Notes: generated by a model not told the origin, from the letters alone. DNA of 12,786 bases from an uncultured Bacilli bacterium (GCA_947624635.1 CANQLF010000016.1:1-12786), one strand, 5' to 3'; shown: positions 6,256-12,786, numbered from the stretch's first letter. Program-made: numbers and translations.

Positions 6256-6741
6256 ATGAAGTTAGAACTTTTTAATTTAAATAATATTACTATATATTTA
6301 AATAAAGATTATTTAAAAAAAATAAAATTTAACTTAGAAGAAAATGTAGAAAAAGAATTTAAAAAATTGTTCTTAAAAATTAAAAACATTTATAATATAA
6401 ATATGTGTGGATATTATGAAGTAGTAGTATATGAAAATGATATATATGGAATAATTATAGAACTTGAAAAAGATGATGATGAATATGTAAAAATATTTGG
6501 AGATACATTAGATATGAAAATAGTATTTAAATTTGATAGTGATATTTATTATGAATTAGAAGAGTTTGATAAATATGATTTTAATAAATATCACTTATAT
6601 TATTATAATGATAAATTTTATATTGAATTAAAAGATAAAAATATAAATTATAGAGAATATCTAAGACTATTAGAAAATAGTACTATAATATATGGTAATA
6701 ATTTAAAAGAAATTGAAAATAATTTAGTAAAAATTAAGTAG
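6256..6741 (+). CDS. Hypothetical acidic, Tyr/Asn/Lys-rich protein
   Basis: I do not recognise this 161-residue protein. It has no signal peptide, membrane segment or known catalytic motif. It is very rich in Asp, Glu, Lys, Asn, Tyr and Ile and coded by extremely AT-rich DNA even for this window. Alternating hydrophobic and charged residues (for example YYEVVVYENDIYGIIIELEK and KIVFKFDSDIYYELEEFDKY) suggest mostly beta strands in a small soluble cytoplasmic domain; the only cysteine is in NMCGYY. AGGTGG (6246-6251) lies 4 bases ahead of the ATG, supporting translation. It stands alone between the prepilin terminator and glyA, about 50 bases before glyA, so it may be transcribed with it. Function unknown. 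Confidence 0.7.
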   Translation: MKLELFNLNNITIYLNKDYLKKIKFNLEENVEKEFKKLFLKIKNIYNINMCGYYEVVVYENDIYGIIIELEKDDDEYVKIFGDTLDMKIVFKFDSDIYYELEEFDKYDFNKYHLYYYNDKFYIELKDKNINYREYLRLLENSTIIYGNNLKEIENNLVKIK

Positions 6742-6790
6742 ATATATTTTAATAATTATATTATAATTAACTTGTAGATTGGGTGATGAT

Positions 6791-8005
6791 ATGGATAAAA
6801 TATTTGAAATAATTGAATTAGAAAAGAAAAGACAAAATGAACATATAGAACTAATTGCTTCAGAAAATTTTGTAAGCTTGGATGTTTTAAAAGCACAAGG
6901 ATCTATTTTAACAAATAAGTATGCTGAAGGATATTCAAGAAATAGATACTATGGTGGTTGTAAATATATAGATATGATTGAAGATGAGGCAATAAGTAGA
7001 GTAACTAAGTTATTTAATGTGAAATATGCAAATGTTCAACCTCATTCTGGAAGTAGTGCGAATATGGCAGTATATAAAGCTTTACTAAATGTAGGTGATA
7101 CTGTTATGGGTATGAGTTTAAGTGATGGGGGACATTTAACACATGGACTTAATGCTAATTTTTCAGGTAGAGAATACAATATTGTTAGTTATGGTGTAGA
7201 TGATAATGGATTTATTGATTATGATGAAGTAGAAAAAATTGCATTAGAAGTTAAACCTAAAATGATAATTGCAGGTGCGACTGCTTATTCTAGAATAATC
7301 GATTTTAAAAGATTTAAGGAAATTTCAGATAAAGTAGGTGCTTACTTAATGGTCGATATGGCACATATTGCAGGATTAGTTGCAGCAGGTTTTCATCCAA
7401 ATCCATGTGAAGTTGCTGACGTTGTAACATCAACTACACATAAAACTTTAAGGGGCCCTAGAGGTGGAATAATTCTTACAAATAATGAAGAAATAATTAA
7501 AAAAATAAATAAGATAATTTTCCCTGGACTTCAAGGTGGACCACTAATGCATGTTATCGCAGCTAAGGCTGTTTGTTTTGGTGAAGCAATGAATGATGAA
7601 TTTAAAACATATATTGGTAATGTAGTTAAAAATGCTAAGGCTATGTCTGACAGATTTAAAATATTAGGCTCAAAAGTAATAACTGATGGAACAGATAATC
7701 ATTTATTATTATTAGATGTCAAATCATCTTATGGAATAAACGGACTTGATGCACAAGAAATATTAGAAAGTGTCAATATTACATGTAATAAAAATACAAT
7801 TCCAAAAGATACTTTAAGTGCAAAAGTAACATCAGGTCTTAGACTTGGAAGTGCAGCTATGACTACAAGAGGATTAGTAATTGCTGACTTTGAAAAAATT
7901 GCTGATTTAATAGATTCAGTATTAAAAGATAGCAGTGAAGAAAACAGAAAAAAAGTAAAAGAAGAAGTTTTAAAATTAACTAGTAAATATCCACTTCCAT
8001 ATTAA
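6791..8005 (+). CDS. glyA: Serine hydroxymethyltransferase
   Basis: This PLP enzyme moves the hydroxymethyl group of serine to tetrahydrofolate, making glycine and 5,10-methylene-tetrahydrofolate, the main one-carbon source for purines, thymidylate and methionine. The 404 residues are near the usual 410-420. Signatures: ELIASENF at the N-terminus, YAEGYSRNRYYGGC (usually YPGKRYYGGC), VQPHSGSSANMAVY, GGHLTHG, the cofactor-ring Asp in VDMAHIAGLV and the Schiff-base lysine K218 in TTHKTLRGPRGG, then NKNTIPKD and TSGLRLGSAAMTTRG. The last is usually SGIRIGTPALTTRG, so this copy is somewhat divergent but keeps all key residues. The start is ATG 6791, following GGGTGAT; a TTG 12 bases upstream is rejected. 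TATAAT (6762-6767) may be its -10 box, without a good -35. The stop lies inside a terminator hairpin. Confidence 0.97.
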   Translation: MDKIFEIIELEKKRQNEHIELIASENFVSLDVLKAQGSILTNKYAEGYSRNRYYGGCKYIDMIEDEAISRVTKLFNVKYANVQPHSGSSANMAVYKALLNVGDTVMGMSLSDGGHLTHGLNANFSGREYNIVSYGVDDNGFIDYDEVEKIALEVKPKMIIAGATAYSRIIDFKRFKEISDKVGAYLMVDMAHIAGLVAAGFHPNPCEVADVVTSTTHKTLRGPRGGIILTNNEEIIKKINKIIFPGLQGGPLMHVIAAKAVCFGEAMNDEFKTYIGNVVKNAKAMSDRFKILGSKVITDGTDNHLLLLDVKSSYGINGLDAQEILESVNITCNKNTIPKDTLSAKVTSGLRLGSAAMTTRGLVIADFEKIADLIDSVLKDSSEENRKKVKEEVLKLTSKYPLPY

Positions 8006-8017
8006 GTGGGTATTTTT
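7985..8017 (+). terminator. Rho-independent terminator overlapping the glyA stop
   Basis: AAATAT plus CCACTT (7985-7996), a seven-base loop and AAGTGG plus GTATTT (8004-8015) make a 12-pair stem with one G-T pair, followed by T to 8017. The glyA TAA (8003-8005) is partly within the right arm, so the last two codons form the loop. Confidence 0.8.
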
Positions 8018-8026
8018 GATGTTAGG

Positions 8027-8056
8027 TTGCGGACATTGTCTGCCGTATGCTATAAT
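8027..8056 (+). promoter_or_regulatory. Promoter of the Fic gene with a spacer dyad
   Basis: TTGCGG (8027-8032) and an extended TGC plus TATAAT (8048-8056) with an 18-base spacer form a good sigma-A-type promoter. The spacer contains an imperfect 7-1-7 dyad, GCGGACA (8029-8035) and TGTCTGC (8037-8043), with a single mismatch, placed where a repressor would block polymerase. The promoter is well supported; the operator is inferred. Confidence 0.6.
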
Positions 8057-8083
8057 TATTATATAAGTAAGGAGTTGACTCTT

Positions 8084-8818
8084 ATGAAAATTAGTAGTAA
8101 AAAAATGAAATATTTAAGTAAAATAACAAACTCATTATATGATGATCTTAAGATAGAATTTTTATATCACTCTAATCATTTGGAAGGAAGTACTTTTTCA
8201 AAAAATGAACTTGATAAATTGTTAAGTGAAAAGAAAGTTGAAGGTAAACATACATTAGATGATATTATTGAAACTAGAAATTCAATTGAATTATTTGATC
8301 AAGTTATAGATGATTGTGGTAAAAATATTGATAAATTTATGTTGTTTAATTGGCATAAAATATTGAAAAAAGGATCTGTAGATGATGAAATCAATAATAC
8401 AGGAATGTGGAAGAAATATGAAAATAAATTAAGAGGTATTAATTTAAATTTAGCATATCCAAATGAAGTAGATAATTTAATGTTTAATTTATTAGAAGAT
8501 TTTAATGAACTTAAAAATGTTACTATAAAAAATATAGCTGATTTTCACTATAGATTTGAATTAATTCATCCATTTCAAGATGGTAATGGTAGAATAGGTA
8601 GATTTATAATTTTAAAACAATGTATTGATAAAAATATTGATTTAATCGCTATCGATAATAAATATGATGATGAATATAGAAAAGCTTTATATATTGCTCA
8701 AACTACAAATAATAGTGATGAATTAGTTAAAGTATTTAAAAAATGCCAAGAAGCCTTAGATGGAAAATTTAAAGATAGTAAAAATATATTAAATAAAATA
8801 GATGAAGAAATAAAATAA
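8084..8818 (+). CDS. Fic-domain protein (probable AMP-transferase, self-inhibited type)
   Basis: Fic enzymes usually transfer AMP from ATP to a hydroxyl side chain of a target protein. The 244-residue protein carries the complete active-site motif HPFQDGNGRIGR (162-173), with catalytic His162. Near the N-terminus SNHLEG (30-35) fits the inhibitory motif (S/T)xxxE(G/N), whose Glu (E34) blocks ATP binding in the self-inhibited class; no separate antitoxin gene is adjacent. The region after the motif has no recognisable extra domain. ATG 8084 is chosen because AAGGAG (8069-8074) precedes it by 9 bases and a good promoter lies just upstream; a GTG at 8006 would start within the glyA terminator. 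It begins its own transcript, isolated from glyA. The target is unknown. Confidence 0.9.
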   Translation: MKISSKKMKYLSKITNSLYDDLKIEFLYHSNHLEGSTFSKNELDKLLSEKKVEGKHTLDDIIETRNSIELFDQVIDDCGKNIDKFMLFNWHKILKKGSVDDEINNTGMWKKYENKLRGINLNLAYPNEVDNLMFNLLEDFNELKNVTIKNIADFHYRFELIHPFQDGNGRIGRFIILKQCIDKNIDLIAIDNKYDDEYRKALYIAQTTNNSDELVKVFKKCQEALDGKFKDSKNILNKIDEEIK

Positions 8819-8858
8819 TTATTATTTATTTTAATTGTATAAAGAGTGTGATGTATAA

Positions 8859-9335
8859 ATGACAAATAAATTAGAAGAAATTGTTAAAAAATTAACAAAA
8901 GAAAATAAAACTATTTCTACAATGGAATCATGTACTGGTGGTGGTTTTGTTAATGCCATAACCAATATAGAAGGAGCTAGTGAAGTATTAAAATTTAGTG
9001 CGGTTACTTACTCAAATGAATATAAAATTAAAATGGGAGTAGATAAAGATATAATAGATAAATATTCGGTATATAGTATACAAACTGCTAAAGATATGAG
9101 TAAGAAAATAAGTGATTTTACAAATTCTAACTATGGTGTTGGTATAACTGGTAAGATAAATAGGGTAGATAAAAATAATCCATTTGGTAGTGATAATATT
9201 ACATTTGTAAGTATATATGATAAAGATAATGATAAATACTATACAATGAGTATTGAAATGATTAAATCAACTAGAAAAGAAAATAAAGAATTAATCATAA
9301 ACATGATTGCTTCATTACTATTAAATATACTATAA
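8859..9335 (+). CDS. CinA C-terminal family protein (nicotinamide-nucleotide amidohydrolase-like)
   Basis: The 158 residues correspond to the stand-alone CinA C-terminal/PncC domain, which deamidates NMN to nicotinate mononucleotide in pyridine-nucleotide recycling. Visible family marks are the STMESCTGGG segment, GAS followed by SAVTYSNEYKIKMGVD, a VYS element, the A-x-x-M-S helix and GVGITG. Where family members usually read TGIAGP followed by Gly-rich sequence, this one reads TGKINRVDKNNPFGSDN, losing the Ala-Gly-Pro. The enzyme may have changed substrate or lost activity. The ribosome binding site is poor (GTGAT 8848-8852). It follows the Fic gene by 40 bases with no terminator, so the two may be cotranscribed. 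The family assignment is firm; the activity is not. Confidence 0.8.
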   Translation: MTNKLEEIVKKLTKENKTISTMESCTGGGFVNAITNIEGASEVLKFSAVTYSNEYKIKMGVDKDIIDKYSVYSIQTAKDMSKKISDFTNSNYGVGITGKINRVDKNNPFGSDNITFVSIYDKDNDKYYTMSIEMIKSTRKENKELIINMIASLLLNIL

Positions 9336-9336
9336 T
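9307..9336 (+). promoter_or_regulatory. Possible promoter of the dehydrogenase-peptidase pair
   Basis: TTGCTT (9307-9312) and TATAAT (9331-9336) are 18 bases apart. The -10 box overlaps the stop codon of the CinA-like gene, and transcription would begin just ahead of AAAGGAG (9346-9352). Confidence 0.45.
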
Positions 9337-9361
9337 ATAAATATAAAGGAGAGTAGATAAT

Positions 9362-10150
9362 ATGAATTTAAATGGAAAAGTTGCAGTAGTAACAGGTGGC
9401 GCAATGGGTAATGGCCTAGGCATTGTAAAGGTATTTTTAAAAAGTGGTGCAAGGGTTGTTATACTAGATTATAGTAAAGAATTAGATAACACAATAACTT
9501 CACTAAAACAAGAAGGGTACGATGTATCAGGATACTCTGTAGATATTAGAGATAAGAAAAGACTAGAAGAAATAGGTAGTGATGTTAAAGAAAAATATGG
9601 ACATGTAGATGTTTTGGTAAATAATGCAGGAGTATGCATGCTTGAAACATTTGATAATATGTCTGATGAATTAAGAGATTATCATTTCGATATAAATATT
9701 AAAGGTACATGGAATGTTACAAAGGTATTCTTACCATTAATAAAAGAAGCTAAAAAAGGTTCAATTATAAACTTATCTAGCGTAACTGGACCAATGGTTG
9801 CAGATAGTGGTGAAGTTGCATATGCAACTACTAAAGCAGCACTAATCGGATTTACTAAAGGCCTTGCCATGGAACTAGTTAACGATAATATAAGAGTTAA
9901 TGCAATCATGCCAGGATATATCTTAACTCCTATGGTTGAAGCAATGGCAAAAGTTACAGATAAAGAAAATCCACAAAGTGTAGTAGATGGTATCGCAAAA
10001 GGTATACCTATGGGTAGACTTGGTACAATAGAAGAACTAGGTAATCTAGCGCTTTTCCTAGCAACAGACGCATCAAGTTATATAACTGGACAAGGTATAG
10101 TAATAGATGGCGCATCAACACTACCTGAGACTATGGTTATGGGAGTATAA
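9362..10150 (+). CDS. ucpA: Short-chain dehydrogenase/reductase, UcpA-like
   Basis: A 262-residue classical SDR: Rossmann motif TGGAMGNGLG (11-20), Asp36 at the end of beta-2 (favouring NAD(H) over NADP(H)), NNAG (87-90) and the catalytic tetrad N112, S140, Y154, K158 (YATTK). It resembles Escherichia coli UcpA as I recall it over its whole length, including NNAGVC, DINIKGTWNVTK, SSVTGPMVAD, RVNAIMPGYILTPM and the C-terminal STLPET. UcpA's physiological substrate is poorly defined, so this should be read as an oxidoreductase of that subfamily. A strong AAAGGAG precedes the ATG by 9 bases, unlike the GGTGAT sites used by many neighbours. The GC content looks somewhat higher than in flanking genes. 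The peptidase-like gene follows after 20 bases, with no terminator between. Confidence 0.88.
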   Translation: MNLNGKVAVVTGGAMGNGLGIVKVFLKSGARVVILDYSKELDNTITSLKQEGYDVSGYSVDIRDKKRLEEIGSDVKEKYGHVDVLVNNAGVCMLETFDNMSDELRDYHFDINIKGTWNVTKVFLPLIKEAKKGSIINLSSVTGPMVADSGEVAYATTKAALIGFTKGLAMELVNDNIRVNAIMPGYILTPMVEAMAKVTDKENPQSVVDGIAKGIPMGRLGTIEELGNLALFLATDASSYITGQGIVIDGASTLPETMVMGV

Positions 10151-10170
10151 ATTAAAAAGGTTTTGGTATT

Positions 10171-11037
10171 ATGAATAATTTAGAAGTATATGAAGATTAT
10201 GTAAAAAAAGTATTGAATATACCTTATTGTAATTTTCACAATTTAGATGAAAAGGTAATATATGAAATCATAGTTGGACTATCACTAATGTATGAGATGT
10301 ATCCAAAATTAAGTAAAGCAATATGCATGATAGGTGATGGTATGGACGCTAATGACTATCAAAACATATTACTTAATTCAAATAAAGAAATATATGAATT
10401 TAATGATGGTGCGGTACATATTCCATATAAAGAAAAAATGGGGGCAAACTACATATTATCATTGTATAAAAATACTTCTGGATTGTATATAGATAAAGAT
10501 AGTCTAATGGAAAATAGATCTTTTCCGTTTCACATATCACTTATAATCGGAGAAAGAACGCTTAATAGTGATATATCACAAATAAAAGATATATCAGCTA
10601 CCGTTCATGGTAGATTTGGTATTTACCATGAATTTGGACATTTACTTGATTACGTATTACATATAAGTGAAAATGAAAAATTAAATAAATTGATTGAAAA
10701 TCATAATATAAAAGAAGAAATAGATGATTATGCAGAAACTAATATACAAGAGTTAGTTGCTGAAGCATTTGCTTATTATATATTTGATAAAAGAAAACTA
10801 TGTGACTTAGAAAAGAAATTAAATATTAAAGAATATAGTAGCGTTTATGCAAAAATTACACCTTTAATATTAAAAATAGGTAAATTAATAGATAAATTAT
10901 ATATGGAATATTTTAATAATTTACAAGTTAATGATCTATACGATTTTATAAAAAAATACGTAGTAGACAAATCATATAAGCCTATTGATATAAAACTATC
11001 AGAACAGAGATTAGAGGAAATAATAAGAAAAAGATAG
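10171..11037 (+). CDS. Putative zinc metallopeptidase with HExxH motif
   Basis: The 288-residue protein has no signal peptide or clear membrane segment. Its one recognisable signature is IYHEFGHLLDY with H153, E154 and H157, followed 37 residues later by IQELVAEAFAYY (E194 and E198). This is the spacing and context of a gluzincin: two His and a downstream Glu binding zinc, E154 acting as base. Similar HEFGH...AEAFA pairs occur in metalloprotease-like domains attached to phage head and toxin proteins; that resemblance is from memory. The N-terminal half (1-140) is unrecognised. AAAAAGG (10154-10160) lies 10 bases before the ATG. It follows the UcpA-like gene by 20 bases and should share its transcript. 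It ends with tandem TAG codons. The substrate is unknown. Confidence 0.75.
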   Translation: MNNLEVYEDYVKKVLNIPYCNFHNLDEKVIYEIIVGLSLMYEMYPKLSKAICMIGDGMDANDYQNILLNSNKEIYEFNDGAVHIPYKEKMGANYILSLYKNTSGLYIDKDSLMENRSFPFHISLIIGERTLNSDISQIKDISATVHGRFGIYHEFGHLLDYVLHISENEKLNKLIENHNIKEEIDDYAETNIQELVAEAFAYYIFDKRKLCDLEKKLNIKEYSSVYAKITPLILKIGKLIDKLYMEYFNNLQVNDLYDFIKKYVVDKSYKPIDIKLSEQRLEEIIRKR

Positions 11038-11077
11038 TAGTATTAAATAGTAATTTTTGGAAATTAATTATAACCAC

Positions 11078-11106
11078 TTTAAAGAAACGTTTGTTCGTGT
11101 TAAAAT
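11078..11106 (+). promoter_or_regulatory. Promoter with LexA-like box ahead of the Y-family polymerase
   Basis: An extended -10 (TG, T, TAAAAT at 11101-11106) has a weak -35 TTTAAA at 11078-11083 with a 17-base spacer. Within the spacer AAAC-GTTT-GTTC (11085-11096) differs from the core Gram-positive LexA site GAAC-N4-GTTC by one base. The position would let LexA block polymerase binding, and the downstream genes are typical SOS genes. The box assignment is inferred from sequence alone. Confidence 0.55.
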
Positions 11107-11128
11107 GTTAATTGGAAGTGGTTTTATT

Positions 11129-12379
11129 ATGGAAAAAATATATTTGTGTATCGATTTAAAAACATTTTATGCATCAGTTGAATGTGTAGAAAGAGGTCTT
11201 GATCCATTTAAAACAGATTTAGTTGTAGCTGACATAAAAAGAAATAAAGGCGCAATATGCTTAGCTATTTCACCAAAAATGAAAAATAGAGGTATTAAAA
11301 ATAGATGTAGAATATATGAAATACCTAAAAATGTTAAACCTATTATTGCAAAACCTAGAATGAAAAAGTATATGGAATATTCTGCAAAAATTTACAAAAT
11401 ATATTTAAAATATGTATCTAAAGATGACATTCATGTCTATTCAATTGATGAAGCATTTCTAGATGTTACATCTTATTTAAAAATGTACAAAATGAATAGC
11501 TATACTTTAGCTAAAACTATAATTACTGATATATTTAAAACTACAGGTATAACTGCAACATGTGGAATAGGTACGAATTTATATCTAGCTAAAATAGCTT
11601 TGGATATAATAGCTAAAAAAAGTAAAATAAATATAGGATATTTAACTATTGATAAATATAAAGAATTATTATGGCATCACACACCACTAACTGATTTTTG
11701 GCAAATAGGAATTGGTATAGAAAATAGGCTTAAAAAACTTCATATTAAAGATATGTATGATATTGCACATTTCGATGAGAAAAAGTTATATAAAGAGTTT
11801 GGTATAAATGCTAAGTTATTAATAGATCATTCTAAAGGTATAGAACCATGTACTATAAAAGAAATAAAGGAATATAAACCTAAGAATAGAAGTTTATCTA
11901 ATAGTCAAATATTATCTAAAGATTATAATTATAAAAGTGTAAGAAATATAATTATAGAAATGATTGATAATATAATATTAGATGTTATAAAAAATAATTT
12001 ATTTGTTACTAGTGTAGGTATATATATTGGTTATTCTAATAATATTATTCCTAATCTAGGTTTTAATATAAAATTAGATGATATAACTGATAGTTATACA
12101 AAAATATTAAATAACGTATTAACTGAATATGATTATAGAATAAATATTAATATTCCTATTAGAAAAGTAGGAATAAGTTTAAATGTTATTAAAAAAGAAT
12201 ATGAACAACTAAATATTTTTAATTATAATAATAATGATAATGAAGTAACATTAGAAAAAACTTTAAATGTAATAAAAGATAAATATGGTAAAAACTCTAT
12301 TTTAAGAGGAGTAAGTTATTTAGATGATTCAAACCAAGTAAATAGAAATAAATTAATAGGTGGTCATAATGCAATCTGA
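11129..12379 (+). CDS. Y-family translesion DNA polymerase, UvrX/UmuC-like
   Basis: An error-prone polymerase that copies past damaged bases. The 416 residues are full length: palm motif YLCIDLKTFYASVE with metal-binding D9, the SIDEAF motif with D107 and E108, the GIGTNLYLAK finger/thumb segment, a helix-hairpin-helix-like stretch, a little-finger domain and QLNIF at 360-364, fitting a beta-clamp binding site. The C-terminus reads RNKLIGGHNA, characteristic of the Gram-positive UvrX/YqjW group. ATG 11129 is preferred to a TTG at 11057 because GGAAGTGG (11114-11121) precedes it, the protein begins correctly there and the promoter lies upstream. The gene overlaps the following YolD gene by 11 bases. 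It is likely induced by DNA damage through the LexA-like box. It ends TGA then TAA. Confidence 0.92.
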   Translation: MEKIYLCIDLKTFYASVECVERGLDPFKTDLVVADIKRNKGAICLAISPKMKNRGIKNRCRIYEIPKNVKPIIAKPRMKKYMEYSAKIYKIYLKYVSKDDIHVYSIDEAFLDVTSYLKMYKMNSYTLAKTIITDIFKTTGITATCGIGTNLYLAKIALDIIAKKSKINIGYLTIDKYKELLWHHTPLTDFWQIGIGIENRLKKLHIKDMYDIAHFDEKKLYKEFGINAKLLIDHSKGIEPCTIKEIKEYKPKNRSLSNSQILSKDYNYKSVRNIIIEMIDNIILDVIKNNLFVTSVGIYIGYSNNIIPNLGFNIKLDDITDSYTKILNNVLTEYDYRININIPIRKVGISLNVIKKEYEQLNIFNYNNNDNEVTLEKTLNVIKDKYGKNSILRGVSYLDDSNQVNRNKLIGGHNAI

Positions 12380-12650
12380 TAATATAGATAGAGCAAAACA
12401 ATTTCTATCTTTTGATGCCTTAAAAGGTTTTAGAGAATATTTAAAGTTAGAAGAAGAAATATTAGATAATAATATAAATTTTGTTTTAAATAATTTAAAA
12501 AAAGGAGATATTATTACAATAGAATATTATTATAATTTAGAATATATTAAAACGAAAGATATGTTCATAAAAATAGATATTGTAAATAAAATATTATATT
12601 TAAAATCAAGTAAAATAAATATTGATGATATCATTTCAATTCATAAATAA
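12369..12650 (+). CDS. YolD-like protein, partner of the Y-family polymerase
   Basis: YolD-family proteins are small soluble proteins found next to UvrX/UmuC-type polymerases in Bacillota and proposed as functional counterparts of UmuD; their biochemical role is not well established. The 93 residues show the typical opening RAKQFLSFDALKGFREYL (about 8-25), then an acidic helix and a short beta-rich tail. ATG 12369 follows AGGTGG (12358-12363) by 5 bases and begins before the polymerase stop, giving an 11-base overlap in another frame, so translation is probably coupled. A GTG three codons upstream is less likely. No clear terminator follows. Confidence 0.85.
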   Translation: MQSDNIDRAKQFLSFDALKGFREYLKLEEEILDNNINFVLNNLKKGDIITIEYYYNLEYIKTKDMFIKIDIVNKILYLKSSKINIDDIISIHK

Positions 12651-12725
12651 ATTGTTATTACATATAATTTAATATCCTATCTAGCTTTTTAAAAAATAAT
12701 TATGAAACCGGAAGAATTAAAAAGC

Positions 12726-12783
12726 AAGTTCCCGTTTAATGAGATAAAAAGTGTGTAAATGAATAAGTTCCCATAAAATGAGA
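12726..12783 (+). repeat. Imperfect direct repeat near the right edge
   Basis: AAGTTCCCGTTTAATGAGA (12726-12744) recurs at 12765-12783 as AAGTTCCCATAAAATGAGA, 16 of 19 identical, period 39. Both copies read K-F-P-x-N-E in one frame. An 18-codon reading frame (12702-12758, starting MKPEEL) covers the first copy, and a TAA interrupts the second. This may be a decayed coding fragment, or the first units of a repeat continuing past the window. The remaining tail (12651-12700) shows nothing I can name. Confidence 0.4.
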
Positions 12784-12786
12784 AAA

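Noticed and set aside
9682..9909. Minus-strand ORF of 75 codons within the dehydrogenase gene
   Set aside because: It is antisense to the catalytic core of the UcpA-like protein, with no independent support.
170..12650. Mycoplasma-type code with TGA as tryptophan
   Set aside because: All tryptophans in conserved motifs are TGG, no in-frame TGA interrupts any gene, and three proteins end at natural C-termini at TGA.

Overview
The window looks like chromosome from an AT-rich, low-GC Bacillota-type bacterium (Bacilli, possibly an uncultured gut lineage near the Erysipelotrichia/RF39/Mollicutes-like groups). The basis is very low GC (roughly 27-30% by eye), Gram-positive-type genes (NrnA, EngB/YsxC, a UvrX-YolD pair, a LexA-like box) and AGGTGAT-type ribosome binding sites next to the ATG. 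The genetic code is standard: tryptophan is TGG and three genes stop at TGA. This placement is inference.

Layout. 1-2912 holds a core operon: acetate kinase (ackA), the nanoRNase/pAp phosphatase nrnA and the ribosome-assembly GTPase engB, overlapping or tightly spaced behind one promoter. 2925-4689 is an IS30-family insertion sequence with an apparently intact transposase on the minus strand. It sits inside the engB terminator and is flanked by a 16-base copy of part of that hairpin. It also carries about 230 bases of noncoding, repeat- and hairpin-containing DNA. 4751-6079 is a type IV prepilin-like surface protein. Its C-terminal segment (about 5879-6004) is suddenly GC-rich and adenine-poor, which resembles the variable region of a diversity-generating retroelement (DGR). 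A very AT-rich protein of unknown function follows (6256-6741), then glyA (6791-8005) with a terminator folded over its stop codon.

8027-8818 is a Fic-domain protein with its own promoter, which contains a dyad. It is followed by a CinA-type amidohydrolase-like protein (8859-9335). 9362-11037 is a two-gene unit: a UcpA-like short-chain dehydrogenase and an HExxH zinc-peptidase-like protein. 11129-12650 is a DNA-damage cassette, a UvrX-type Y-family polymerase overlapping a YolD-family gene, with a LexA-like box in its promoter. The last 136 bases contain only a short imperfect direct repeat.

How it fits together. Most genes are housekeeping (acetate metabolism, RNA turnover, ribosome assembly, one-carbon metabolism). 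The accessory interest lies in three places. One is the IS30 element that duplicated part of a terminator, as reported for IS1630. The second is the prepilin with a putative hypervariable C-type-lectin-like tip, whose template repeat and reverse transcriptase would lie outside the window. The third is the SOS-type polymerase cassette, where a second inverted repeat could hide its ribosome binding site in read-through transcripts.
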